A stretch of DNA of 64,000 nucleotides from the NCBI GenBank assembly GCA_019055375.1, contig JAHQIW010003819.1, positions 1-64,000 of the forward strand, read 5' to 3'. The position numbers were made by a program, and so were the translations under genes. The DNA comes from Parelaphostrongylus tenuis. Its lineage: Eukaryota > Nematoda > Chromadorea > Rhabditida > Metastrongylidae. Within the stretch, counting starts at the first letter, position 1. Each line of letters begins with the position of its first letter. The notes under the pieces are model-generated. The model saw only the letters and a program-made list of their open reading frames with translations, ran no database searches and was not told the origin of the DNA. Shown here in pieces: positions 1-9,890 of this stretch.

Positions 1-870
1 GTTCACGGATATTCTGGAAAAGTTTTCATTCAATGAACACATAGCGATTATATGAATGGAAAGATTTGGTCGCGAGAAAGTAGGAAGGACTTTTAGTGCT
101 TTCTTGGACGAAAATAGACTGTGTATGGACCGTAAGAATGCGGCTGTGATGTTCAGCAGCTAACTGAAAGCCATACAATGTTCTATGGATATTCTGGAGA
201 GGATCCAAAATGGTGAAGATATACTAACTACACGAAAGAGAAGAATTTGGTTCGAAAAAGAAATTTAATATTCGGTGCTCTCTTAGAGGAAAATATGACT
301 CGTTTAAACAGTCAAAAGCGAGAATGCTGTTAAGTAAGAATCTGAGATCCATGCAAAGTTCCACCGATATTCTGGAAGGCATCTGGATCGATGAACGGCA
401 TACTGATTACATAAGTGGGAAGCCTTGGTTGCGAGAAAGGAAAAAACAACATTAGGTGCTTTCTTGGAGAAAAACAAGGTGCGTTAAAACCTTCGGAAGA
501 GGGAATGCTGTTGAGTAAGAACTTGAGACCATACGAAGTGCCAAAGATATTGTGGCGGAAGACTAGATCGATGAAGACATATCGAATATATGAAGAAAAA
601 AACTTACGTGTGGGAAAAGCAGAAAAAATATATGGTACTCTCTTGAAGGAAAATAAGCCGTATGCGAGCCGTCGGAAGCGAAGATGATGTTCAATAAGAT
701 CCTGACATCACACAAACTTCCACGGGCATTTTGGAGGGGATTTGATTTGATGCAAAATTACCGATGGCATAAGTGGGAAGGTTCCAGTGCGAGAAAGTAT
801 AATCTAATATGCGTGATAATTATTTTTGAGCCGTCATGCCAGTGGTCTCTTGAATGAGCAGACTTATAGA

Positions 871-913
871 GCCCGATACACGCGTTTCGATCTTGCGATC
901 TCGTCAGTCGGGC
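871..913 (-). ncRNA. Hammerhead ribozyme motif, minus strand
   Basis: Reading the minus strand gives stem I GCCCGA (from 913-908), core CTGACGA, stem II GATC-GCAA-GATC, GAAA, then a tiny stem III (ACG/TGT, the last pair a G-U wobble) with a CG loop, A at the cleavage position, and stem I partner TCGGGC. Stem I pairs perfectly over 6 bp. All conserved core positions of a type I (stem I open) hammerhead are present. Activity is not shown. Confidence 0.7.
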
Positions 914-1287
914 AGTTGCCCTTCCGTCTTTTTTGCCAATCCTGTGTGGGTGCTCTAGTCCCCACACTAAAAGTTAGCGACAGCGAAAATTTCACACTCG
1001 ATGTCCGGTGAAATTATCACCGAACACAGAGTGTTGTACATTCAGTTACACTTGGCTAGTATTTTTAATATATTATATCTTTATATATTATATCTGGTCT
1101 TATGAAAACACTCGAAACGGAATATATGACATATTGGATATACTAGCCAAAAGCAATCGAGTGTACAACACTCTGTGTTTGGTGATAATTTCACTGATCA
1201 CAGAGTGTAAAATGCTCGTAGTCACTAACTCTGCGTGGAGGCTGGAGCACCCGCAAAGATTGGCAAATAAGACGAAAAGGTAACCAA

Positions 1288-1328
1288 ACGACTGACGAGA
1301 TCAGTAGATCGAAACACATGTATTGGGC
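1288..1328 (+). ncRNA. Decaying hammerhead motif, plus strand
   Basis: Core CTGACGA (1292-1298), 4-bp stem II GATC/GATC with an AGTA loop, GAAA (1311-1314) and stem III ACA/TGT are kept. Stem I is reduced to about 3 bp because the 5' side reads AACGA where other copies have GCCCGA. The predicted cleavage position is after A1322. It is the right-arm partner of the motif at 871-913. Confidence 0.5.
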
Positions 1329-2106
1329 TCTATAAGTCAGCTCATTTAACTGAACACTGACATGCGTGTCTCAAAAATAATTATCAGGCATATTGAAATC
1401 TGAGCTCTGGTTTTAAGAAAACACTTGAAATAAAAGATAGGATATATTACATCGTGCTTTCTTGGAGGAAAGTTTGGGACGTTAAAATGCGTCCATGATG
1501 TCCTCTAAAAGCATCAGATTCATACAAACATCCACCGTTACGCACCATTTGATAGTTGGGATCTTTGTATGCGAAAAAGCAAAAAATCTAATTTGGTGTT
1601 CTGTAATAAGACGAGTCTGAGACAAAGCGGCAATGGTGCTCCGTGAGAGTCTGAAATCTGTACAAAGTTCACCAAATCTCGAAGGGATTTAAATTGATGA
1701 AGACAGACCGATTACATGAATAGGAAGTTTTGGATGCGAAGGAGTGTAAATACATAGATAGTACTTTGTTGGCCGTGTTCAAACTGTCAGAAGCAACCAT
1801 TGTGTTCGATAAGAGTCTAAGATCCATACAAAGTTTGACCGAAATCATGGAAGGAATGTGAATCTGTAGTAGCAATACCGATTACCTGAATTGGAAGCTC
1901 TAGGTACGAAAAGTAGAAAAACTCACTGGAACTCTGTAAGAGGAAAATATGCAGTGTTTGAACCGCCTAGCGGCGAAAACCTCTTTTCGCAAAATATGAT
2001 CAAGCCTATGAAATCAAAATTTTTAACGAAACTAATTGATAAAAAAAACTGAACAATAGAAAAATGATTACCACGCATATTGAACAGTAGGCGGAAAAAT
2101 GTCAGT

Positions 2107-2330
2107 AAAAGCGGGAATATACTTCTTTCCATAAAGACGTGATTTTACCCGTAAAAAATGTGGGGTGTTAGATAGCAGTGGCGTTGATTTCCAAAATTTT
2201 TATAAAGTAGTCCCTTCAGTGATAACCCATTTTCTACAAGACTTAATGTTCACTTGAAATCTCAGTTATCCAGGATTTGCATTGGGGCAAGCAATAATCT
2301 TCGTAACCTCTCGTACGGTGAACGTAAAGT
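2107..2330. repeat. Conserved flank of the 179-bp repeat family
   Basis: This stretch, from about GTAAAAGCGGGAATATAC to CTTCGTAACC, follows the tandem array. A clearly related sequence follows the second array at about 33,845-34,035, including the words CCATAAGGACGTG, AATGTGGGG, CCCTTCAGT, AATCTCAGTTA and AATCTTCGTAACC. The array plus this flank therefore behaves as one dispersed unit rather than a local satellite. Confidence 0.6.
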
Positions 2331-2900
2331 AGTAGTTTAAGTTGCCTGGAAAGCATATGTGGTTCAATACCGCAAGCTCACGAAATCTCTCATCCCTGGA
2401 AGGTCAGTAGATTGATGTCAGGCTAATTTAGGAAGATGGGGGCACTGACTTAATAAAATGGTGAGCCACTGTAAGTCATAACAATCAGATATGCATTATA
2501 ATGCTTCAGACGATAGTTGATGGGTTAAATGCATAACCTATAAATCAGAAATTGAGAAGCGACATGAATTTTTCCCTCCAAGCATGAGATTCTTACGAAA
2601 AATAGCGGTTCCTTCCGGGTTATCCGGAGATTAACAAAGCAACTATCCATTTCTTTGAAAAAGTCACAGAATTGTTAGTAATGATTCGAAAGATGGAATC
2701 TGCGACTACTGCACTACTTGGTCTTTTCTGAGAGATCTTTTCATTGTGTTGTAGAATTCTATACTAAATTGTGTTTGACAGCCGCCGTGCACTTCCATTT
2801 CAACATGCGTATAATTCGCTGGAAACACGGAAAGTAAACAAAGTTGTAGAGGGAATCTTGTAGTATCGGAATTATACGTTTTCTCTGGAGTTTTGTTTGA
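2331..2900. other. No gene seen
   Basis: No open frame with recognisable protein features, no RNA gene and no clear repeat boundary was found here. Confidence 0.4.
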
Positions 2901-3450
2901 AACGGAAAAAAAGTTCTTAATTAAATAATAAAAATTGCACTCCACATGTGTAAAGCGCCGACATATCGATTGGTCGCACAAACCCGCCCTCTGCCTATGT
3001 TCAGTCCACACTTTAGCAGGAAACGCGATGCTCGCATACGTAAGATTCAACTTTATTCTTCTTGCTACACTGGAGCGAAACGGTCTTCTTAGAAAATAAA
3101 CACGGCTTGGATTCGTGGAAACTTCCACTATCGAATGAATACTTATAATTTGAAAAAGAAGAGTTGTGTGGAGGAAGCAATATGGGTGAGTAGAACACAC
3201 ATTTTCCTTTCTGTTTCAGCGATGTGTAAAAGGTCAAATCAGCTATCGAAAGATTACCAGTAACCTTGAAGTGGTGTTTTGTCTGGCGAAGCATAAGCGA
3301 AATAAAAAAAAGCACGTGAACGTAATCTTTCTCTAAGTGCCACAGCGCTATAAAAAAGCCTCCGCAAATCCAAAAAAGAGCTAAGTAGCGCAATGGACAA
3401 AAATTTAAGCTTGCGAATGATTACTAAAGTGCAATGGAGAATCACTGTCC
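2900..3450. repeat. Dispersed repeat B, diverged copy
   Basis: Word order matches copies at 40.5-41.2, 42.0-42.6 and 50.8-51.8 kb: a run like TTAATTAAATAATAAAAATTGCAC, then a CGATTGG-like word, a GTACACTG/TACACTG-like word, AGAAAATAAACACGG and CTTGGATT. Overlapping minus-strand ORFs at 2706-3393 show no protein family and are read from this repeat. Limits are approximate. Confidence 0.5.
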
Positions 3451-3624
3451 AGCAAAAGAGGGCGTTTCTTCATTTGTCTCAGGACGATCGAAAAGAACCG
3501 TATAGCCAAGAAGGGGGTGAACAAAAAGGTGCTGAGTTCAAAAGCAAGCATCAAGACCATTCAATTTTGAACCTACATAAGGAGTTCAACATTAACTTGT
3601 AACTCAAAACACTTTTCTTATCAA

Positions 3625-3975
3625 TGAACAATGAATAGTATGATAACATGTTTTGAGCCTTTGATGAGGTCTGATGTGGCACCCATAAAGTACTAGAAAG
3701 GCGTCTATTTCACCCTTGCAGGCTCGCCAGTATTACGGTGCCTTTCAGTTCAGCCGATTCCTTCCAAATAAGTGCACCCCTACTATCAAAGGAATCGATG
3801 TCGAATAACAAATCATCGCAAGTCAGGTGATAAAATCCTCTGACATTGCAATGACCAACAGTAGAGCTCGTGGCTAGTAAAATGTATCCGCATGGCTGGT
3901 ACTTTATAAGTGCCGTACACGACCTCATAAGAGGCTCAAAATATGCTATCATATTATCAAATTCCTATTGTTTTT
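3625..3975. mobile_element. Short inverted-repeat (MITE-like) element
   Basis: The left end (about 3640-3672) reads TGATAACATGTTTTGAGCC then GATGAGGTC. The complement of the right end (about 3921-3960) reads TGATAGCATATTTTGAGCC then TATGAGGTC. About 250 bp lie between the arms, with no transposase. The interior (words like TTTCAGTTCAGCCGATTCC and GTGCACCCCTA) is related, in opposite orientation, to 44,375-44,640 and its mirror copy near 63,560-63,830. Confidence 0.6.
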
Positions 3976-5089
3976 GAAGAACGCCTAAAAAAGTAGTCGA
4001 TTGAAGAGGTTAGAGTAACGAATGTCTGACGATTTATTTTTTGATGTATAGAATACAATGTTGGAGACTTGTGTATCAGTTTAGGAGCGGCCAGCAAAAT
4101 TGAATACAAGATTGAAAAATTCTGAATGGAAGAACAAAACGAGAACGGAGACTGTCTTTGGATTCCTGTCCGTAGCAGGTCTCTTTATTGAAAACTCAGC
4201 TTCTGAGAAGAGAGAAGACCGTTCATAGACTTAGGAGTCTCTAAACAACACGACTCATGCCGAGATCAATCTTATACTTACCAACAGAGAATAGTGAGTC
4301 TTTGACACCGCACTCATACCTAGAGATCTGATCACTGCCTTCTAAGTGTAAAGATTCGATTCCGCCGTACGGTTAAAACAATTCATCTCATTATTGAAGA
4401 AAAAACAAGACATGTGTGTACGACAGAAATGTTCTCAATAAACTTCCTTCCTCACATGATTTTAGATAAAGGAAGACTTTATTGAGACTACAATTTCCTT
4501 GATTATGGAACTAGAACTTGCGCGAAATCAGCATCAATCCTTCAAACAACAAGTACAGATCGGAATTTTGTTAGCACCAAAGAATCGCACGGAAAAGAGG
4601 AAACTGAAGTTTGATTCTAGTGCTACGAGCAGAATTTTAATGCGTTATAGCCCAAATAGTTATTGGAAGCATCTTAAAATTGATTTAGTCCAAAGTACCA
4701 CCGGGATCTCTTTAACTGTTACGTTTCTTAACTATCTGGATGAACAAAGATATGTTATTATCAGATCTCGCCATGATGTGGATTCATAACTAAATTCTAT
4801 ACCAAACATTTCTACTGCACAGCTCCGATTTCCGACCCTAGAATTTTATTGGCAATAAACCACCCCAGATTTTAGCCGCTGAAGGATGCGTCAAGATAAA
4901 AAGCGTGATAAGGAGACACAGTGACCTTATAGCTGGAGCCCACAAATTACAGAGGCTTTTCACAAGGCATGACATTTTACCTTTGAAAAGAAATCTGAAA
5001 ACGCTGAAGGATTTCGTAAATAGCTGTTCTACCTAAGAAGGGTGACAGAAGGAATTTTTGTAAGTACGGTTCATGGGTCTGTTCAATGC
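3976..5089. other. Unclassified, possibly decayed LINE sequence
   Basis: A 96-codon plus-strand frame (4499-4789) has no family I recognise. The following bases to 5089 lead directly into a LINE relic and may belong to its 5' part, but I cannot align them to an RT motif. No RNA gene seen. Confidence 0.3.
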
Positions 5090-6135
5090 ACTCTAGAAGC
5101 TATTCATGATTGTTTCTGCACACATTGAAGGACCTAAATGAGCATGAGACACAACCAATTAAGCAGGCAGATTTAGACAATCTGCTTGATAAATCCACTC
5201 TGGAACAGAGCTGTGGGTCATTAAGGCTTCTCCATCGACCATCCACCATGTTTCTGGGAAAAAGAGTTCGAAAAAGCGCTATGTCGTTAAGAGCATTCGC
5301 TGCGTCACTGCATTGATAACGAATCTCTCGATTAAGGCAACGCCATACGTGTTGACGGAAAATTCTTATCAAGCTTTCGTTTCGGTGATGACGTGGTTAT
5401 CTTTTTGAGGAGCACCAGTGAAACTATAACGATGCTCAATGAAATCAATGGAACAGGAAAAAGGATTGGACTAGTAATAAACAGGAAGAGTACTCAGTTT
5501 ATGAAGAGTTCATGCGCATTGTGGGCAATTCAACTGGATGTTTTTTCTGATAAGGAGGCCACCTCGTATGTGTACTTTGAGATCAAAGAACATGCAAAAC
5601 AACATGAAGGAGGAACTATACAGAAGAAGGGAAGCAGGATGGGCAGCATTTGTCCTCTCAAAGAGGCCACGAGACGGACAGGATAAAGGACTGGTCCCCA
5701 AACTCTATGCCCACCTATCGATTCAGTGGTCCTTTCCGCTCTGTTATGCAATAGAGACGTGGGATGATACTACGACTATGCTAGAAAACTCGCTTCACAA
5801 CCCACAGTGCATTTCAACGAGCTCTGATCCCCAAGTTATCCCATCTCTGAGATCCAACAATACATACATCAATTGCAAATACTGATGGGTCGGTCATATG
5901 ATGAGAGGAACAAATGAAAGATTGACTAAAGACAGCGGACTCCAAAGAGATGCAAGCGTCCTCTTGGAAATATTTGTCCGCATATGGCAACGAGCTTGGA
6001 TTCACGGGATGGGCTTCGCATACATCGCCATGTTCGAAGCATACGGCCGCTATAAACGACAAATGAGCGAGAGAGAAACGAATGAAAACTACGCTTTTGT
6101 TGGCACTACCAGTGAAAACAGGCCGTGCGATTAAG
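5090..6135 (+). pseudogene. Non-LTR retrotransposon (RTE-type) RT/C-terminal relic
   Basis: After frameshift allowance the plus strand reads like the end of a strongylid RTE polyprotein. A region near 5370-5410 gives FRFGDDVVIF, a mutated form of the RT catalytic motif FxDD. It is followed by a thumb-like stretch, a TSYVYFE segment matching the SSYVYLGR block, a YAIETW segment (YAAETW in intact relatives), and near 5890-5905 VGHMMRGTNERL matching the AGHxMR motif. It is broken across several frames and has an altered catalytic motif, so it is inactive. It is a different subfamily from the 35-38 kb element, as the C-terminal words differ. Confidence 0.65.
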
Positions 6136-6139
6136 TAAG

Positions 6140-6970
6140 TAGTAAATTTCTTAGCCATAGCTAATCATAAGTCTAGCGTACATTTCAAATATGTTAACAG
6201 GTGGCTATAAGCACACCAAATAGGAAGCAGTGGTACCGAATTGTTCCTGGATTCCTTGATTAAACTTCGATTGAAGTTGTTGTGATCCTATTGTAATAGG
6301 ATATTTGATGTTGCAAAAAGATTTGAGACCGAAAAACGCATGATCCCCGATTACATAAAAAAGACCTAATAAGCAGTTGTAAATAATATTCTCGTTGATA
6401 GCTCCGTTGACGCCTCTTACTGGAAATAACATTTATAAGTTGCGAGAGAGTAACGGAAACAATGATGAGATGGACAAGAGCGATTAGAATGCAAAATACT
6501 TTCATGCTTAAGCACACAGGACAAAACGATACACCATCTGAACGAAACGCTAAATTGAGAAATTTCTATCTGAAAAAAACCAAAAAAGACTTATAATGTG
6601 CTCCTACCAAAAAGGATAACTTTCAAAGTGCTCATAAATTTTTTAATGGAAGGCCCCAATACACTTTCTTGAAACAAATTATTCAACAATGATATTCGAA
6701 AATGTGTTCTTACAACTACACAAAATCATTGAATTGTACCAGAGAGCAAACGCAGTGATTATGGAAATTATAAGTATGAAATACACTAACACATGATAAC
6801 TATCTGCAACCTGGAAACATTAGGCTGGAAAGAAAATTTCGATCGTTTGGACGGGAATGTCGTTTTTTCGCATGAATCGTGTGTGATTTTTATATCATTT
6901 GAAATGTCTGCTTCTTGCGCATCTATTGATATATAATTTGTCTAAATCATCACGATCGAAACAAACGTTG
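6140..6970. other. No gene seen
   Basis: AT-rich sequence. The two minus-strand frames at 6205-6517 have no recognisable features. No RNA gene or clear repeat was identified. Confidence 0.4.
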
Positions 6971-6979
6971 GACTTCGAA

Positions 6980-7478
6980 AGGTCGATCACCGCCATCCGT
7001 GCCGAGTCAAAATCGAATTGGCAAAAAGATCATGATTCGCATTTGGTAGAATTTCCAAGGGATTTTGCAATTCAAACTTGTTCCAAATGGCAAATTCATC
7101 GACGCCGATCTTTACTTCGAGCAGCTGGACCGAGTTTACGGCAAGTTGGCCGAGAAGTACCCAGAATTTGCTCGTCAAAAGCTGTTTTGTTTTAGCAAGA
7201 CATCGCAAAACCACACAACCAGAAAGAACAAGGAAAAGTTGAGGAATTGGACGGAGTTGAGAATCTATCGCATCCACACCATAGTCTGGACGTTGCTCCA
7301 TCTGATTACAGCCTTTTCCGATCAGTGCAACACTTTTTGGGAAGTCGCCAATTTGAATCTTTCGATGAAGTTGAGCAAGCATGTCAAGTGTTCTTTGATT
7401 CAAAGCCGAAGGACTGGTACTTCGATCAGATTCGATACCTGACGGACCGATTGCAAAATGGTGGATAATGATGGCCTA
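6980..7478 (+). pseudogene. mariner-type transposase relic (C-terminal half)
   Basis: Frames on the plus strand spell successive mariner transposase blocks. ADLYFEQLDRVYGKLAEKYP (about 7100-7160) corresponds to the ADLYxQQLxRL block, and HPHHSLDVAPSDYSLFRSVQ (about 7265-7325) to the HPPYSPDLAPSDYHLFRS block that holds the catalytic D. Next come FESFDEVEQAC and SKPKDWYFDQI, and the usual C-terminal VDND-like end is readable after a frameshift at about 7455. At least two frameshifts separate the blocks and the N-terminal half is missing. A foldback copy starts immediately after it. Confidence 0.85.
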
Positions 7479-7680
7479 TGTTTTAGAGATATCATAACTT
7501 TTGTTTCGAGCGTTTTCTTAAGACCACAGCCCAAATTTCAATATGCCAGATAATCATTATTTGAGCTACGCAGGGCTGACTTATAGAGCCCGATACACGT
7601 GTTTCGATCTTGCGATCTCGCCCTCATTGACAGACCACTGACATGCGTGGCTCAAATAATGATTCTCAGGAATAAAAATT
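7473..7680. mobile_element. Short internally deleted foldback copy
   Basis: It starts with the family edge TTTCGAGCGTTTTCTTAAGACCAC and TGATAATCATTATTTGAGC, runs into the hammerhead-bearing arm (minus strand), then jumps to the opposite edge ACTGACATGCGTGGCTCAAA. The ribozyme copy (7588-7620) keeps stem III, GAAA and stem II but has lost the CUGA half of the core, so it should be inactive. Confidence 0.65.
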
Positions 7681-7689
7681 CTTCAGCTA

Positions 7690-9640
7690 AGTTACGAAAA
7701 TCCTCGCAGTATTGCGCTGTGTGAGACTCGATCTTATTTTCGCTGCTACAGCGCAATAAAAGTGCCTCTCAAATTAACAAGCTCAGTATCAAATCTTCCT
7801 GAATTCATGCTATGGAATGACTACTATATTTGCGAGAAAAATAAAACGGAATTGGCCCTGTCCTCAAAGGGTTGAAAAATGGGTTGCGATCACAAAGTTG
7901 CAGCATTCTTATGATAATAGGTAACAAATTTGCTTTTCTGAATAAAATGACGCACACAAATACTTAGCTTTTTATCAGTACTATGTGATGACTGCAAACA
8001 AAATAAAACTACATCGAGTAACTTCAAATTCTAAGGAAGGCGAAGTAACCGAATTCTTGGCTACAATTTTCGAACAAGATTAACCAAATTTATGATTAAG
8101 CCTGGAAAAGGGATAGCTTCTAAGCTAATTTTCATTTCTCATTTGACATGCCGACGACGTGTGCAAGATGTGTTTCTTAGCTATTTTACAGTTTTTTTTT
8201 TATTACCTCAACCATAGCGTTTCATTTCTCCTCAATTTTCTTCTGTAGGCACTCAGCTACATCTTTGAGTTTCTGTATCGCTAGCACAATATGAACAGGC
8301 GAGATCTCCATAGACACTATGTTTTTTGAAATCTTTTCCTTCAAAATCAAGAATGACATGATTCAAAATGCAGAGGATGCTTGTCCAACTGCTACTAGGA
8401 AAGTTTGTGTTTCATCACATATAACGATACGTTCCACCAAGTCGATTTTATGGGGCTACCCAACTGAGAATCAATGATGTAAATTTAACGCAGCAGCACC
8501 AGCTCGGTAATATCTTGCATTTGTCGACAGCAATAAAATGGGCATATCCTAAAACGGCGACGGTAAGATTTAGCACCGACAGACAAGATGATGCTCAGCA
8601 TTCTATCGCATATCATTCTAAGACAGCCACAAAAATTCTTCCCACTTTGGTCCGAACTTTGATAACATATGCCTGAAGCGGCGATTTTCCTCTCACACTA
8701 CTCGTTACTATAGTTCAATAGGCGAATTTCAGCACCTCGTGCATTCGATTCGTTTTCTTGTATGCGTCGTCCACAGAGACCATCAAACATTTAACGTGTT
8801 CCTTCGGCTGTTGTTGAGAATTTCTTCTTTACGAATGCCGTGAAATACTGGTTGAAACGCTCTCTTTGCCATCTTAGAGACTGTCGAGCTATGGAGTTTC
8901 CTAGAAGATTCGTCTCGAAATATTTCGAACATGCCCTCTGAACATCAAGCTCATAGCGCGACTCTAAAGCACCATTTCTATGGGCCGTCCGAGCATGACT
9001 TCAGACGAGAGCTCTTCATCTCTCAGGAAACGATTAGATTGGCAAAGGACTTATACTTCACAATAGAAGCTTAATTCACAGCTGGTGACACAGCTGTAAA
9101 CAGATGTCCAGGTAAAATTCATATCTCAGTACTAAGGGTACAATTGTTTTGACGCACCGCATTTTTCGCCTTTTGGGAAAAGACCTTTGTCGACCTTTTC
9201 TCATACTTCCAATCATCATTCGATACCCCCAGCCTCAGCAATTACAATACAGCGCTTTTTCCTGAAGCGGCTTTTTGGTGCGCTGATGTTGTAGCGAGAA
9301 TAAAGTTGAGTTTCACACTTGGCGCAGTCTTTGCTCATGAAGGGTTTGTTGACGACACTGTGAATGATATGTTGCAGCACTTGCAATAAAAGGCGCGCAC
9401 CGAGGCGGAGGAAGTCTGCGAGTGGCTTTTTACGATACAATTTAGACTATATGATAGCATAGATTTGGTTAATTCTGATGCTATACCTAATCTTTGAAAA
9501 AGTGTTCATAAAGCACTGATAGAGCAGAACGAAGGTGACATTCCACACTCCGTTTAGCTTCCTAAAGCTTAGGCTTACTAGCAGATAATGGGTAAAATCT
9601 AAGAGATAAAGCTTCCGGTGTTTATCATTTCATGATGCAT
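7690..9640. other. Unclassified intergenic DNA with dispersed repeat words
   Basis: 7690-8160 shares words (TTTTCGCTGCTACAGCGCA, a CATCGAGTAACTTC-like segment) with about 10,040-10,220 and 12,510-12,640, so it is part of a dispersed, gene-free repeat. 8160-9640 has no recognised gene. The minus strand around 8780-9060 gives short protein-like stretches in changing frames, but I cannot assign a family. Confidence 0.35.
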
Positions 9641-9674
9641 GGAATTTGCCGTTTTCTTCAGTTTTCTGAGCTTC

Positions 9675-9890
9675 GTTTAAGGTGATTACATGAATATCTG
9701 GTCTTTTACAAAAACACGCGGGTAGTCCACCGATGTATCAGTTCAGTGCTGCCTATTCACCTAAACAAAAGTGGTACCAAATTACTGATTCCGCAGAGAT
9801 GGGTGGATTGGTGAGCTATGAGCGCTAGATCGGCATTAGAACTTATGTGCGACACAGAAGACCTCTGTTCATTACACCACGCGCTTTTTA
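9675..9890 (-). mobile_element. tRNA-derived SINE, diverged copy
   Basis: The complement begins with a GTGGTGTAATGA-like box A region, then GTGTCGCACATAA, a degraded box B region, GCGCTCATAGCTCACCAATC and a TTTGGTACCA-like body, in the same order as the better copies at 24,660-24,935 and 25,945-26,240. It is more diverged and box B is damaged. Confidence 0.6.

Larger units (their letters stand above)
808..1441. mobile_element. Foldback element carrying two facing hammerhead motifs
   Basis: The left arm (about 811-1080) and right arm (about 1140-1441) are diverged inverted copies: left TGATAATTATTTTTGAGCC pairs with right CTCAAAAATAATTATCA, and GTGTTGTACA pairs with the reversed right arm. 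An AT-rich hinge separates them. The element sits inside a unit of the flanking tandem repeat, so it inserted after the array formed. It carries a minus-strand hammerhead motif in the left arm and a weakened plus-strand one in the right arm. Related copies are at 7473-7680, 12,745-13,480, 19,840-20,010, 21,845-21,955 and 34,665-35,125. There is no transposase. Confidence 0.75.
1..2130. repeat. Degenerate tandem repeat array, about 179 bp unit
   Basis: Diverged head-to-tail units can be phased on the word GATATTCTGG or its variants at 8, 188, 366, 546 and 726, giving periods of 178-180 bp. Each unit carries similar words in the same order (ATTACATGAATGG-like, GCGAGAAAGTAG-like, GTGCTTTCTTGGA-like, GAATCTGAGA-like). 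A foldback element interrupts one unit at about 808-1441, after which units resume to about 2130. The short ORFs inside are chance readings of the repeat. A second array of the same family lies at about 32,200-33,960. Array edges are approximate. Confidence 0.75.

Noticed and set aside
26..2132. Several 60-95 codon ORFs over the first 2.1 kb
   Set aside because: They are read from different phases of a diverged tandem repeat and foldback arms, with no consistent frame between units.
2706..3445. Overlapping ORFs up to 164 codons on the minus strand
   Set aside because: Low-complexity mix of frames within dispersed repeat B, with no motif and no conservation of frame in other copies of the repeat.
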